From Deltaproteobacteria bacterium (GTDB lineage Bacteria > Desulfobacterota > Desulfarculia > JACQYL01), in the NCBI GenBank assembly GCA_016208165.1, contig JACQYL010000048.1, positions 54,007 through 95,949 of the forward strand: a DNA stretch of 41,943 bases, given 5' to 3'. Below are positions 24,975-33,990 of the stretch, one piece after another. Every line of letters begins with the position of its first letter. Position 1 is the stretch's first letter. The notes beneath the pieces are model-generated. The model had not been told where the DNA came from. It saw only the letters and a list, made by a program, of their open reading frames with translations, and did no database searches. A program made the translations under genes and the position numbers.

Positions 24975-26093
24975 ATGTCCAGCCCTGCAAGGTCGCTATC
25001 CGTAGATGAACGCCCGAAATTGCAGACCATGCTTGTGGCTTGGTACGCCCGCAATCAGAGAGATCTGCCCTGGAGGCGATGCCATGATCCTTACCGGGTC
25101 TGGGTTTCTGAGGTCCTGCTCCAACAAACACGGGTAGATCAGGCTATTCCGTATTTTCATCGCTTCGTCGACCGTTTTCCGGATCTGTTCTCACTGGCCC
25201 GAGCCCGGCAGTCCGAAGTGTTGAAAGTCTGCGAGGGCATGGGATATTACGCCCGGGCCCGGAATCTTCACAAGGCGGCCCGTCAACTCGTCGACGAGAG
25301 AAAGGGGCGTATTCCCGATACACTGGAAGAACTCCTAGAGCTTCCCGGTATCGGTCCCAATACGGCGCATGCGCTGCTGAGCATCGGCTTCGACCGCCCG
25401 TATCCGGTTGTGGACGGGAACGTCCGGCGGATCCTTTCACGTCTGGTCGGTCTCGGGGGTGATTTGAGCAAACAGGGGCGGTCTCAGCTTCTATGGACCA
25501 TCGCCCGCGAACTTCTACCGGTGGAAGGGCCGGCAACATTCAACCAGGCGATGATGGATCTGGGCGCCCTGATTTGCCTGCCTCGCAAACCGCAGTGTGA
25601 GAAATGCCCGGTGTTGTCCTTCTGCTACGCCTTCCAGTCCGGCGATGCGGAAGCGTACCCTGAGAAACGGCCACGTAAGTCGAAACCCCACTATGACGTG
25701 TCCGCAGGCGTCATTATGAACGGAGCCCGCATCCTGATCACACGGCGCTTCCCCGAAGGGCTTCTGGGAGGCCTCTGGGAGTTTCCCGGCGGGAAAAGGG
25801 AGGAGGGAGAGACCCTTGAAGCATGTCTGTTGCGAGAGATACAGGAGGAGTTATCCGTCACCATCGATGTCGGTCCCTCGTTTCTAACCGTCAACCGCGA
25901 ATATAGCCACTTTCGGATTACATTGCATTCTTTCCTTTGTCGTTTGCAGCGCGGCGAACCCCAAAAAATTGGCTGCTCGGATCTCAGATGGGTCACTATA
26001 GGTCAACTGGGTGATTTTGCCTTTCCAAGAGCGGATCGGAAGATCATCGAAAAACTGAACAGTACAAACCCTTTCACTCTTATGCCGAATTGA
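24975..26093 (+). CDS. mutY: A/G-specific adenine DNA glycosylase
   Basis: A 372-residue base-excision repair enzyme removing adenine mispaired with 8-oxoguanine. It has catalytic Glu46 in WVSEVLLQQTRV, the helix-hairpin-helix LPGIGPNTAHALL (123-135), catalytic Asp147 in PVVDGNVRR, and the 4Fe-4S cysteines 201, 208, 211 and 217. The C-terminal NUDIX-like domain that reads 8-oxoG is seen as GGLWEFPGGKREEGETLEAC and REIQEEL. The length equals the family. The ribosome binding site is weak. Confidence 0.94.
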   Translation: MSSPARSLSVDERPKLQTMLVAWYARNQRDLPWRRCHDPYRVWVSEVLLQQTRVDQAIPYFHRFVDRFPDLFSLARARQSEVLKVCEGMGYYARARNLHKAARQLVDERKGRIPDTLEELLELPGIGPNTAHALLSIGFDRPYPVVDGNVRRILSRLVGLGGDLSKQGRSQLLWTIARELLPVEGPATFNQAMMDLGALICLPRKPQCEKCPVLSFCYAFQSGDAEAYPEKRPRKSKPHYDVSAGVIMNGARILITRRFPEGLLGGLWEFPGGKREEGETLEACLLREIQEELSVTIDVGPSFLTVNREYSHFRITLHSFLCRLQRGEPQKIGCSDLRWVTIGQLGDFAFPRADRKIIEKLNSTNPFTLMPN

Positions 26094-26101
26094 AAGGATT
26101 G

Positions 26102-26128
26102 TCACAACCGCGGCAAGCGAGGTTGTGA
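26102..26128 (+). terminator. Stem-loop downstream of mutY
   Basis: Arms TCACAACC (26102-26109) and GGTTGTGA (26121-26128) with an 11-nt loop, 9 bp after the mutY stop. Only a short T run follows, so intrinsic termination would be weak. Confidence 0.4.
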
Positions 26129-26266
26129 TTTGCAAAGCGTCCAGTGTCTTAGAATCTCCACTCGGAGTATACGATACGCATGCGCTTTAGCACCGCCGGG
26201 AACGATGCCGGGACGGCCGACCGTATGGAATACATCCGAGGCTTTCCGCCAATAGCGGTCGCTCAA

Positions 26267-26280
26267 GCCGCTTAAGCGGC
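26267..26280. repeat. Perfect 14-bp palindrome upstream of the histidine kinase
   Basis: GCCGCTTAAGCGGC is a perfect palindrome ending 29 bp before the histidine kinase ATG. It could be an operator or part of a leader hairpin; no regulator is identified. Confidence 0.4.
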
Positions 26281-26309
26281 ATAGGTTTCCAATTTATTGG
26301 GGAAGCGTT

Positions 26310-29300
26310 ATGACTCTTCGCACGAAGACTTCTCTTCTGCTCGCCTGCACCGTCGTTTTGGCCGTCACCTTGACAGGATATTTCTACCTGCAACTCCTGC
26401 AAAGCACGATCAGGAAATCGATCTTTGACAAGGCGGAAGACATCTCCGGCGCCACGGCTTCGGCGATAGCCGTATTCCTCGATGACACACTCAGAGACGC
26501 CCAGGTGGCAGCCGCTACGATCCCATCACGTGTTCTGGAAGAATGGGATGTGGCTGAAATTGAGCGGCGGCTGAGTTCCATGATGAAGCTTTACCCTAAA
26601 TTCGAAAACGGGCTGTTTGTTCTTGATTCCAAGGGAACTCTTCAATTGGATTATCCCCCACATCATGGAGTGAGAGGCAGGTCGTTTGAATTCAGAGAAT
26701 ACTTCAAACGAACGATGAAAGAAGGCAAAGGGATTATCGGGATCCCTTACCGGTCGGCCAGAACCGGTGAGCCCGTTCTTACATTTACTGCGCCACTGAG
26801 AAGAACATCCGGAGAAATCATTGGATTGTTGGGCTGCTCGGTAAAACTTCTTTCGGATCAGGCGCTCGGCGGCATAGGCAAAAAAGGTTTTGGCGAATCC
26901 GGGTATGTATATGTTTTCGATACCAGCAGGTTGAATATCCTTCACACCGATAAGGATCGGGTGCTCGAAAGAGACGTACCCCCCGGAGCAAATAACCTTT
27001 TCGACGCGGCCGTGGAGGGATTTGAAGGAACGGGTGAGACCGTCGACTCCCAAGGGATCCACATGCTGGTTTCTCTCAAGCGCGTACCGGAGAGCAACTG
27101 GATCGTCGGAGTCCAGCAAACCGCTGAAGAAGCATTCGCTCCCATTCGAGAGGCCCGTCTGCGAATTGCACTTTTTCTCGCCATCGGTGTTCTGGTCGCT
27201 TTCTTGGCTGGAACGGTGGTGATTCGGAGGATCACCTATCCGCTGTTCCAGCTCCGGCGAGCGGCCATGTCCATCAGCGCGGAGTCCCTCGAGACGCCCA
27301 AGCCGGTTGGAGATCGGGACCTTAACTTGTGGGAGAAACTGGACAGTATTCGGAGCGGAGATGAAATCGGTGAATTGGCTCAAACCCTGAAGGAGATGTA
27401 TGAAAAACTGGGTCAAACCTTGCTGTCGTTGAAACGGTCGGCCAAAGACTGGGAACGTACGTTTGACTCCGTGCCGGAAGCGATTTTTATTCTGGATAAG
27501 CAAAATAACGTCCGGCGCCTGAATCGAGCTGCTGCGAACCTGCTCCGGATGGATTTCAGGGAGGCAATTGGACGGCACTGCTACAAGCTGTTCAGAAAAG
27601 ATGACAGTGTTCCGGATTATTGCCCGGATGAAGGGGAATTGAAAGATAAGAAGCCCGCTGTGTTGGAAGTCGATGAGCCCTCTCTGGGTGGAATCTTCAG
27701 AATGATCATAACACCCCTTACGGACGATGCAGGCAACAGCGTTGGGGCGGTGCTCGTTCTCAGCAATATTACAGCGGCCAAGCGGGCGGAAGAGGCATTA
27801 CGTGAAAGTGAACTCCGGTATCGTTCGCTCTTCCTAGAGGCTCAGGATGCACTTTTTCTCATTAAGAACAAGGCCTACATAGACTGTAATCCCGCTGCGG
27901 AAAGGTTGTTTCGTTGTTCCCGGGAAGAGATGCTCGGGAGCAGTCCGGTCAAATTTTTTCCAGAGTTTCAGTCCGATGGATCATCCTCTTCCGATCTGCT
28001 CAACACGATGGACCTGGCCGACTTCTCAGGGCATCCGCTTCGTTTCGAGTGGATGCACAAAGCCAAAGGCGGCCATCTTTTCGACGCGGAAGTCTCGATC
28101 AGCAGGGTGTACATCCGGGGCGAAGCCACTTTTCTGATGCTGGTCCGTGACATCACCGAACAGAAACACGTTCGGGAGATCCTCATGAAAGAACAGAAAC
28201 GGCTCGCCTCCATCCTGGATGGTATCCCGTTACCGACCATCATGATCGACAGGAATCACCGAGTACTATTCTGGAACCGGTCTTCGGAACTGACGAGCGG
28301 AGTTCCCAGAGAGAAAGTGTTGAATCAGCCGCTGGACCTTGGCCATTTATACAACGATCAGAAACGTCCGATCCTGGCGAATCTGATTCTCGACCTGACG
28401 GATGAAGAGCTGTTGGCACGGTACGGTGAGAAGGGCCTTCGCAAGATTGAAGAATCCCCTGAAGCCTTCGGAACAGTGGACCGGATATGGACGAACGGAA
28501 AGGAGCGCGTGGTGGCCCTCATAGCCACAAGGCTGCGGGACGCCGGGGGTGAGGTGGTGGGCGCCATTCAGTGCGCGCAGGACATCACCGAGAGGGAGCA
28601 GCTGCAACAGAAGCTTCAGCAGGTCCAGAGAATCGAAGCGTTGGCCACGCTGGCTGGAGGAATAGCCCATGACTTTAATAACTTATTAATGGCGATCCAA
28701 GGGCATGTTTCTCTGATGCTCGTGGATACCTCATCGTCGGCCCGGTACGTCGAGAAGCTGAAAAGCATCAATCGGCTGGTCCGAAGCGGTGCGGAACTCA
28801 CTCGACAATTGTTGGGCTTCGCCCGAGCAGGAAAGTACGACGTCAGACCTCTCAGCATCAATGAACTCATTGAATATAGCTCCGATATGTTCGGCCGCAC
28901 AAGAAGGGAGATCGAGATACACAAGCAACTTGAACCGAATGCCTGGACCGTCGAGGCGGACCGAGGGCAGATCGAACAGGTGCTGCTGAACATCTATGTT
29001 AACGCTTGGCAAGCCATGCCTGATGGCGGGAAATTGCTCATAAGAACGGAATCGGTGACCGTGCACGCGGACACCGCACAACTTTGGGGACTCAGGCCCG
29101 GTCGGTATCTCAAGATCGTTATCGCGGATACTGGAATCGGGATGGATGAAGGTACGCTGAAAAGGATATTCGACCCGTTCTTCACCACCAAGGAGAGGGG
29201 CCGGGGGACCGGTCTCGGGCTTGCGTCCGCCTATGGTATCATCAAGAATCACGGCGGCTATATCGATGTTGCCAGTCAAAAGGGCAAGGGAAGCAGCTTT

Positions 29301-29750
29301 ACCATCTATTTACCTGCTTCAGGGAAGCCGGTTTCACTAGAAACCAAGGGGTCGGATGTGCCCCAGAAAGGCACGGAGACCATTCTCTTTGTAGACGATG
29401 AAATGGAGATTTTGGAGGTAGGAGAACAAATCCTACGGACTCTGGGGTACCGGCCTTTGGTCGCTCGCAACGGCGCCGAGGCTCTGGACATCTATCGCGA
29501 CAATATGAGCGGCATCGACCTGGTTATTCTGGACATGATTATGCCGGGGATGAGCGGCGGAGAGACGCATGATGCGCTCAAGAAAATGGATCCTCGAGTA
29601 AAGGTTTTGCTTTGCTCGGGTTACAGCCTCGATGGCCAGGCGAATGAGATACTCAAGCGAGGATGCGACGGGTTTCTTCAGAAACCTTTTGATATAACGA
29701 CACTTTCCATTAAACTGAGAGAAATATTGAGCGCGAAGACGGTAAGATGA
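26310..29750 (+). CDS. Hybrid sensor histidine kinase (dCache-HAMP-3xPAS-HisKA-HATPase-REC)
   Basis: 1146 residues. Membrane helices at about 8-28 and 286-306 enclose a periplasmic dCache-like sensor with GLFVLDSKGTLQLDYPPHHG and SGYVYVFDT. A HAMP region follows (about 307-375). Three PAS-like domains lie at about 380-495, 500-615 and 630-762, two ending in DIT-type motifs. The phosphoacceptor is His787 in LAGGIAHDFNNLL. The ATPase domain has N894/N898, DTGIGM (940-945) and GRGTGLGLA. A receiver domain (1023-1142) has DD1029-1030, Asp1075 in LVILDMIMPG and Lys1125. It probably signals in a phosphorelay; no separate response regulator is adjacent. ATG 26310 has a GGGG stretch upstream. Confidence 0.92.
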   Translation: MTLRTKTSLLLACTVVLAVTLTGYFYLQLLQSTIRKSIFDKAEDISGATASAIAVFLDDTLRDAQVAAATIPSRVLEEWDVAEIERRLSSMMKLYPKFENGLFVLDSKGTLQLDYPPHHGVRGRSFEFREYFKRTMKEGKGIIGIPYRSARTGEPVLTFTAPLRRTSGEIIGLLGCSVKLLSDQALGGIGKKGFGESGYVYVFDTSRLNILHTDKDRVLERDVPPGANNLFDAAVEGFEGTGETVDSQGIHMLVSLKRVPESNWIVGVQQTAEEAFAPIREARLRIALFLAIGVLVAFLAGTVVIRRITYPLFQLRRAAMSISAESLETPKPVGDRDLNLWEKLDSIRSGDEIGELAQTLKEMYEKLGQTLLSLKRSAKDWERTFDSVPEAIFILDKQNNVRRLNRAAANLLRMDFREAIGRHCYKLFRKDDSVPDYCPDEGELKDKKPAVLEVDEPSLGGIFRMIITPLTDDAGNSVGAVLVLSNITAAKRAEEALRESELRYRSLFLEAQDALFLIKNKAYIDCNPAAERLFRCSREEMLGSSPVKFFPEFQSDGSSSSDLLNTMDLADFSGHPLRFEWMHKAKGGHLFDAEVSISRVYIRGEATFLMLVRDITEQKHVREILMKEQKRLASILDGIPLPTIMIDRNHRVLFWNRSSELTSGVPREKVLNQPLDLGHLYNDQKRPILANLILDLTDEELLARYGEKGLRKIEESPEAFGTVDRIWTNGKERVVALIATRLRDAGGEVVGAIQCAQDITEREQLQQKLQQVQRIEALATLAGGIAHDFNNLLMAIQGHVSLMLVDTSSSARYVEKLKSINRLVRSGAELTRQLLGFARAGKYDVRPLSINELIEYSSDMFGRTRREIEIHKQLEPNAWTVEADRGQIEQVLLNIYVNAWQAMPDGGKLLIRTESVTVHADTAQLWGLRPGRYLKIVIADTGIGMDEGTLKRIFDPFFTTKERGRGTGLGLASAYGIIKNHGGYIDVASQKGKGSSFTIYLPASGKPVSLETKGSDVPQKGTETILFVDDEMEILEVGEQILRTLGYRPLVARNGAEALDIYRDNMSGIDLVILDMIMPGMSGGETHDALKKMDPRVKVLLCSGYSLDGQANEILKRGCDGFLQKPFDITTLSIKLREILSAKTVR

Positions 29751-29931
29751 AGCTCTTTCCGGATCATGACAAGCGGATCATCGCTGTCCACTGTTTGGAT
29801 TCTGATTAGGGTCCAAAGAGCGACAGAAAGCCCCGGTCTCCTCGCCACCGCCTTTGCGCGTTTCTCCACCCATTGTTCAACCACCTCAAATCCGTTGACT
29901 TTTAAGGATGAAACCTCTATAGAAGCGTTCC

Positions 29932-30555
29932 ATGTCAAAGAAGACCATGACATTGCGAATAAACAACGTGAATCCTCAAGGAAGGTTGCTTCGCCAGGTC
30001 GCCGCCGAACTGAAGGACGGGGGAGTGATCATCTATCCTACGGACACTGTGTATGGGATCGGTTGCGATCTCATGAACAAGAAAGCTATCGAGAGAATAT
30101 ATCAGATCAAGCAACGTCCCCAAGGCAAACCATTCAGTTTCATCTGTTCGGATCTTTCCGATATTGCCAGTTACGCAAAAGTGACCAACTATTCGTACAA
30201 GACCATGCGCCGTTTGCTTCCCGGTCCCTACACGTTTATTCTCGAAGGCACGAAACTGGTTCCGAGGATAGCCATGACCAAGCGTAAAACCGTTGGCATC
30301 CGGGTGCCCGACAACGCTATCTGCCTGGGAATTGTAAAAGAACTTGGCAACCCCATCATTACCACCAGCGCCACGACCCCTGAGGGGGAATCGCCGCCGG
30401 ATCCGTACTTGATTGAAGAGCTGTTCAGGGGCAAGGTCGATCTGATAGTGGATGGCGGTTACCTGGTGTCCGGGCCTTCGAGCGTCATCTCACTCGTGGG
30501 AGAGGAACCGGAGGTCATCCGGGTCGGTCAAGGGGACGTCAGCGAGTTCGTATAA
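29932..30555 (+). CDS. YrdC/Sua5/YciO-family L-threonylcarbamoyladenylate synthase-type protein
   Basis: A 207-residue protein of the YrdC superfamily. The layout follows E. coli YciO: NPQGRLLRQVAAELKDGGVIIYPTDTVYGIGCD, KQRPQGKPFSFIC, LPGPYTFILEGT, KRKTVGIRVP and VDLIVDGG. The dsRNA-binding-like fold binds ATP and threonine in TsaC/Sua5, which make the t6A precursor of tRNA. The usual STSAN is TTSATTP here, so t6A activity is possible but not certain. The ribosome binding site is weak. It begins a compact run leading into selA. Confidence 0.85.
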   Translation: MSKKTMTLRINNVNPQGRLLRQVAAELKDGGVIIYPTDTVYGIGCDLMNKKAIERIYQIKQRPQGKPFSFICSDLSDIASYAKVTNYSYKTMRRLLPGPYTFILEGTKLVPRIAMTKRKTVGIRVPDNAICLGIVKELGNPIITTSATTPEGESPPDPYLIEELFRGKVDLIVDGGYLVSGPSSVISLVGEEPEVIRVGQGDVSEFV

Positions 30556-30583
30556 CCGGACCTCGAGTAGGAATGGATCGATC

Positions 30584-30781
30584 ATGTCCAAACAGGCCAT
30601 CTTGAAAAACCTGCCGTCGGTAGACGAACTGCTTCGAGACGAAGATCTTGGCCAACTCACCAAGGGGACGCCTCGTTCTCTGGTCAAAGAGACCGTGCGA
30701 CAGGTGCTGGAGAGCATTCGCCGCAAAATCCTCGAGGCGCCTGAGGGCGATGAGCCGGAGATTCGAGGATCGCTGAGTTGA
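30584..30781 (+). pseudogene. selA: N-terminal fragment of selA
   Basis: 65 codons matching the N-terminal tRNA-binding part of SelA (AILKNLPSVDELLRDEDLG, then VKETVRQVLESIRRKIL), starting at ATG 30584. The stop TGA at 30779-30781 overlaps the TTG that opens the larger C-terminal frame in the -1 phase. The 55-65 residues that normally connect these parts, including the conserved VINATG and HTNLGR segment, are absent. Confidence 0.7.
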
Positions 30782-31857
30782 GTTCACACTATTCGAACCT
30801 CGAGTTCGACTTGGACGCGGGCAGGCGCGGGTCGCGATATTCTCACGTTGAAGACGTCCTCAAAGAGCTTACGGGCGCCGAATCCGCCTTGGTTGTGAAC
30901 AACAACGCGGCAGCCGTTTTCCTGGTACTCGAGACCCTGGCAAAAGGTCGTGAAGCGGTGGTCTCCCGGGGAGAACTCGTCGAAATCGGAGGTTCGTTTC
31001 GCATCCCGGACGTAATGGCCCGGAGCGGCGCTCACATGGTGGAGGTGGGAACCACCAACAAAACCCACCCCAAAGACTACGAGAATGCCGTCACAGAATC
31101 GACCGCCCTGTTTTTGAAAGTACACACCAGTAATTTCAGGATCATAGGATTCACACAGGATGTACCTCTGGCGGACCTCGTCAAACTAGGCGAAAAGCAC
31201 GGCATCCCGGTCATGAAAGATCTCGGCAGCGGGTGTTTTCTGGACTTATCGAACTATGGGCTCACCAAGGAGCCTACGGTGCAGGAGACGATTCGCACAG
31301 GGGTCGACGTGGCCACATTCAGCGGCGACAAACTCTTAGGAGGGCCTCAGGCCGGTCTGATTCTCGGAAAGAAACGATTCGTGGATCAGGTGAAGAAAAA
31401 TCCCCTGAATCGGGCCGTTCGCATCGACAAACTCACTTTGGCCGCCCTGGAAGCCACCCTGATGCTTTATCGGGACGAAGAGGAAGCCCGAAAGTATATC
31501 CCCACCGTGGCCATGATAACGGCTTCGGTAGAGGAGTTGAACAACAGAGCGCAACGTTTGAAACGCCGCATTCGAAACGCGATTCCCGCAGGGGTTGTGG
31601 ATCTGGCGGTTGTTGACGGCTCGTCCAGGGTAGGAGGTGGCGCGCTCCCCGAAATGGATCTGCCCACCCGGCTAGTGGCTCTCACGCCCAAGGCCGGCCT
31701 GTCCGCGGCAAAGATCGAAGACCGCTTGCGGAGGCTTCCGTTGCCACTCGTCTGCCGCATAGAACAGGATCGAATACTGCTCGACGTGAGAACCATACTT
31801 GAATCGGAGCTGGTCGACGTGTGCAAGGCGCTCCAATCGGCGTTAGCTCCCCAATAA
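30778..31857 (+). CDS. selA: Selenocysteine synthase SelA, C-terminal part (truncated)
   Basis: 359 residues matching SelA from HYSNLEFDLDAGRRGSRY to the C-terminus. SelA converts seryl-tRNA(Sec) to selenocysteinyl-tRNA with pyridoxal phosphate and selenophosphate. The pyridoxal lysine is Lys185 in SFSGDK-like FSGDKLLGGPQAG; also present are VVNNNAAAV, SRGELVEIGGSFRIPDVM and VHTSNFRI. It lacks the HTNLGR active-site segment and the N-terminal domain, which lies in a separate frame just upstream. TTG 30778 has GAGGA 9 nt before it, so it may be translated, but activity is doubtful. No selB or selD is visible. Confidence 0.75.
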   Translation: MSSHYSNLEFDLDAGRRGSRYSHVEDVLKELTGAESALVVNNNAAAVFLVLETLAKGREAVVSRGELVEIGGSFRIPDVMARSGAHMVEVGTTNKTHPKDYENAVTESTALFLKVHTSNFRIIGFTQDVPLADLVKLGEKHGIPVMKDLGSGCFLDLSNYGLTKEPTVQETIRTGVDVATFSGDKLLGGPQAGLILGKKRFVDQVKKNPLNRAVRIDKLTLAALEATLMLYRDEEEARKYIPTVAMITASVEELNNRAQRLKRRIRNAIPAGVVDLAVVDGSSRVGGGALPEMDLPTRLVALTPKAGLSAAKIEDRLRRLPLPLVCRIEQDRILLDVRTILESELVDVCKALQSALAPQ

Positions 31858-31876
31858 ATGAAAGCGGAAATCCACT

Positions 31877-32488
31877 ATGCACGATTGGGACAACCGGATA
31901 TTGGAGCTAAGAGCGCGAACGGTGTTCGAGGAATCGATCTCGATAAAACAGGCGTTTATGAGAGAAGGGCTGGATCTGTTGGTAAAGGCTGCTAAAGTCA
32001 TAGCTCTGGCCTTTAGCAGGGGTAATCGCTTGCTTTTGTTTGGTAACGGTGGCAGCGCCGCGGATGCGCAACACATTGCGGCGGAATTTGTAAACAGGTA
32101 TCGGATGGAAAGGCCCGGCCTGCCGGCCGTGGCGATCACCACGGACTCGTCGGTTTTGACCAGCATTGGAAATGATTTCGACTTCGAATCCGTGTTCAGC
32201 CGACAGCTCAAGGCGTTGGGCCAAAAAGGGGACGTGGCGTGGGCCCTCAGCACCAGCGGAGGCTCGCCCAACGTACTTCGAGGTCTCGGCATGAGTCGGC
32301 AGCTTGGTATGTACTCGATTGCGCTTCTCGGGAAGGATGGAGGAAAAGCCGGCGAGCTTTCGGATCTGCCCATCATCGTCCGAGGTCTGGATACGCCCCG
32401 CATCCAGGAGCTTCACATCCTGGCGAGCCATGTAATCTGCGATCTGGTTGAAACCATCCTGTTTCAGGAGCCGTCCCATGGCCATTGA
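31877..32488 (+). CDS. gmhA: Phosphoheptose isomerase (SIS domain)
   Basis: A 203-residue sedoheptulose-7-phosphate isomerase, first step of ADP-heptose synthesis for the lipopolysaccharide core. The SIS fold is shown by LLLFGNGGSAADAQHIAAEFVNRY, AITTDSSVLTSIGNDFDFESVF and ALSTSGGSPNVL, and the active-site ELHILASHVICDLVE. It matches GmhA in length and motif order. GCGGAAA lies upstream of the ATG, which follows 19 bp after selA. Its last 11 bp overlap the next gene. Confidence 0.93.
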   Translation: MHDWDNRILELRARTVFEESISIKQAFMREGLDLLVKAAKVIALAFSRGNRLLLFGNGGSAADAQHIAAEFVNRYRMERPGLPAVAITTDSSVLTSIGNDFDFESVFSRQLKALGQKGDVAWALSTSGGSPNVLRGLGMSRQLGMYSIALLGKDGGKAGELSDLPIIVRGLDTPRIQELHILASHVICDLVETILFQEPSHGH

Positions 32489-33434
32489 TCCCATAGATTT
32501 GCGGGACCTTCGCACCACGAGCCTGTCGAGCCGAAAAAGCAAAGTGCATCTGTCGGATTTCGGCGCACCTTGGCAATGTGGCGGAACCCTTCGCGATTTC
32601 CTGAAAAAGCTCCCAAGTATTCTTGCCGCGGCCGATTTTAACGAGTTGGCGGAACGTATCGCTTGCGCGCGCAAAGCGGGCAAATCGATACTTCTGGCCA
32701 TGGGGGCCCATCCCATAAAAGTGGGACTGAATCCGGTGATCGTCGATCTGATGGAGCACGGCTTCATATCGGGACTGGCCATGAACGGCGCGGGGATCAT
32801 CCATGATTCCGAGGTGGCCATGGCGGGTAAAACGTCCGAAGACGTAGGCGCTGTGCTCGGAGAGGGCGGTTTCGGCATGGCGGAGGAGACGGCCACGCTG
32901 ATCAACACGGCCGTGGAGTCCGGAACGGACGAAGGCATGGGACTTGGGGCCGCCGTGGGGCATGCCATCCTGAGAAAAAATCTGCCGTACAAGGACGTAA
33001 GCATCCTGGCTGCCGGCGCCCGTCTGGGCATTCCGGTTACGGTGCACGTAGCCATAGGCACGGACATCGTGCATATGCACCCGTCCTTTCGGCCCGACCG
33101 GACCGGGGCGGCTTCTCATCTGGATTTTCGCATTTTCGCCCGGCTGGTGTCCCAGTTGGAGGGAGGCGTCCTCATCAATCTCGGGTCCGCGGTGATTCTT
33201 CCCGAAGTGTTCCTGAAAGCCCTGAGCCTCGTTCGAAACCTGGGCCACCAGGTATCTCATTTTACCACGGCGAACATGGACTTCGTGCGTCACTACAGGC
33301 CCATCACCAACGTCGTCCAACGGCCGACCCAGGAGGGGGGCAAAGGATTTCATCTCACCGGACACCATGAAATCATGTTCCCTCTGCTTGCAGCCGCCAT
33401 CCTCGAGGCGAGTTGCGATCCTTCGATCGGATGA
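32478..33434 (+). CDS. Conserved protein coupled to gmhA, function unknown
   Basis: 318 residues with a Rossmann-like, glycine-rich pattern: LLAMGAHPIKVGLNPVIVDLMEHGFI, AMNGAGIIHDSEVAMAGKTSEDVGAVL and GGFGMAEETATLIN. Deoxyhypusine-synthase-like folds show similar GAH.iK and NGA..HD segments, but I see no known catalytic lysine, so the function is unassigned. ATG 32478 has AGGAG 7 nt before it and is chosen over an upstream alternative at 32448. The overlap with gmhA points to a role in heptose or nucleotide-sugar metabolism (inference). Confidence 0.7.
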   Translation: MAIDPIDLRDLRTTSLSSRKSKVHLSDFGAPWQCGGTLRDFLKKLPSILAAADFNELAERIACARKAGKSILLAMGAHPIKVGLNPVIVDLMEHGFISGLAMNGAGIIHDSEVAMAGKTSEDVGAVLGEGGFGMAEETATLINTAVESGTDEGMGLGAAVGHAILRKNLPYKDVSILAAGARLGIPVTVHVAIGTDIVHMHPSFRPDRTGAASHLDFRIFARLVSQLEGGVLINLGSAVILPEVFLKALSLVRNLGHQVSHFTTANMDFVRHYRPITNVVQRPTQEGGKGFHLTGHHEIMFPLLAAAILEASCDPSIG

Positions 33435-33655
33435 TGTGTTCCCAATCCGTCGCGTTTACCATTTCCGTGCGGACGGCCAACAACGAAGGTTGCGGTCGGA
33501 ATAGATGAATGCCCATGGGGAGGGGGCGCCGACCTGAAGCGGCGGCGCGAAAAACGAGCGCAATTTGAATCTTCTGTTCCACGGTCCTTGAAACGTATTT
33601 CCTAAATGTATATTGTTTTTTACAGATATAAGCTGTTCGAAACGAGGAGGAAATC

Positions 33656-33871
33656 ATGCCTATATATGAATACCGGTGCAAAGCCTGTGACTGCGAATTC
33701 GAAACACTGATCATCGGGTCCGCGGACACGGCGCAATGCCCCCAATGCCGGTGCGAGGACGTTGTTCGATTGATGTCCGCATGCAGCCACAAGAACGAAG
33801 GTAAATACGTGAGTTCCTCCGGCTCGGGATGCGGCGGTTGCTCGGCAACTTCCTGCTCGACGTGCCACTAG
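33656..33871 (+). CDS. FmdB-family zinc-ribbon protein
   Basis: 71 residues. MPIYEYRCKACDCEFE with CPQCRCEDVVRL gives the four-cysteine zinc ribbon of the FmdB family, whose role is a putative regulator. The tail SSSGSGCGGCSATSCSTC holds further cysteines, as in many deltaproteobacterial members. GGAGG is at ideal spacing before the ATG. It stands alone, followed by a strong terminator. Confidence 0.88.
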   Translation: MPIYEYRCKACDCEFETLIIGSADTAQCPQCRCEDVVRLMSACSHKNEGKYVSSSGSGCGGCSATSCSTCH

Positions 33872-33897
33872 TCCTGCAAACGAAGGATACGTATTCC

Positions 33898-33925
33898 AAG
33901 CAAGACTGAGAGGTCTTGCTTTTTT
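33898..33925 (+). terminator. Rho-independent terminator after the FmdB-like gene
   Basis: Perfect 9-bp stem AAGCAAGAC/GTCTTGCTT (33898-33906, 33913-33921), 6-nt loop, and a T run of six including the stem end. It separates the FmdB-like gene from hemC. Confidence 0.85.
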
Positions 33926-33990
33926 ATTGACAGGAAGCTATTGATGGATTCGTTGTGAACGGATACCCCACCGACAGGTGCCAACCTATT

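Noticed and set aside
26526-27578. Long minus-strand ORF inside the histidine kinase gene
   Set aside because: The plus-strand protein has full sensor kinase architecture; the antisense frame shows no domain.
31907-33067. Minus-strand ORF of 386 codons opposite gmhA and its partner
   Set aside because: Both plus-strand genes have ribosome binding sites and family motifs; this frame has low-complexity Ser/Pro-rich content.
33588-33614. Possible promoter TTGAAA-15-TATATT before the FmdB-like gene
   Set aside because: The 15-bp spacing is too short for a confident sigma-70 call.
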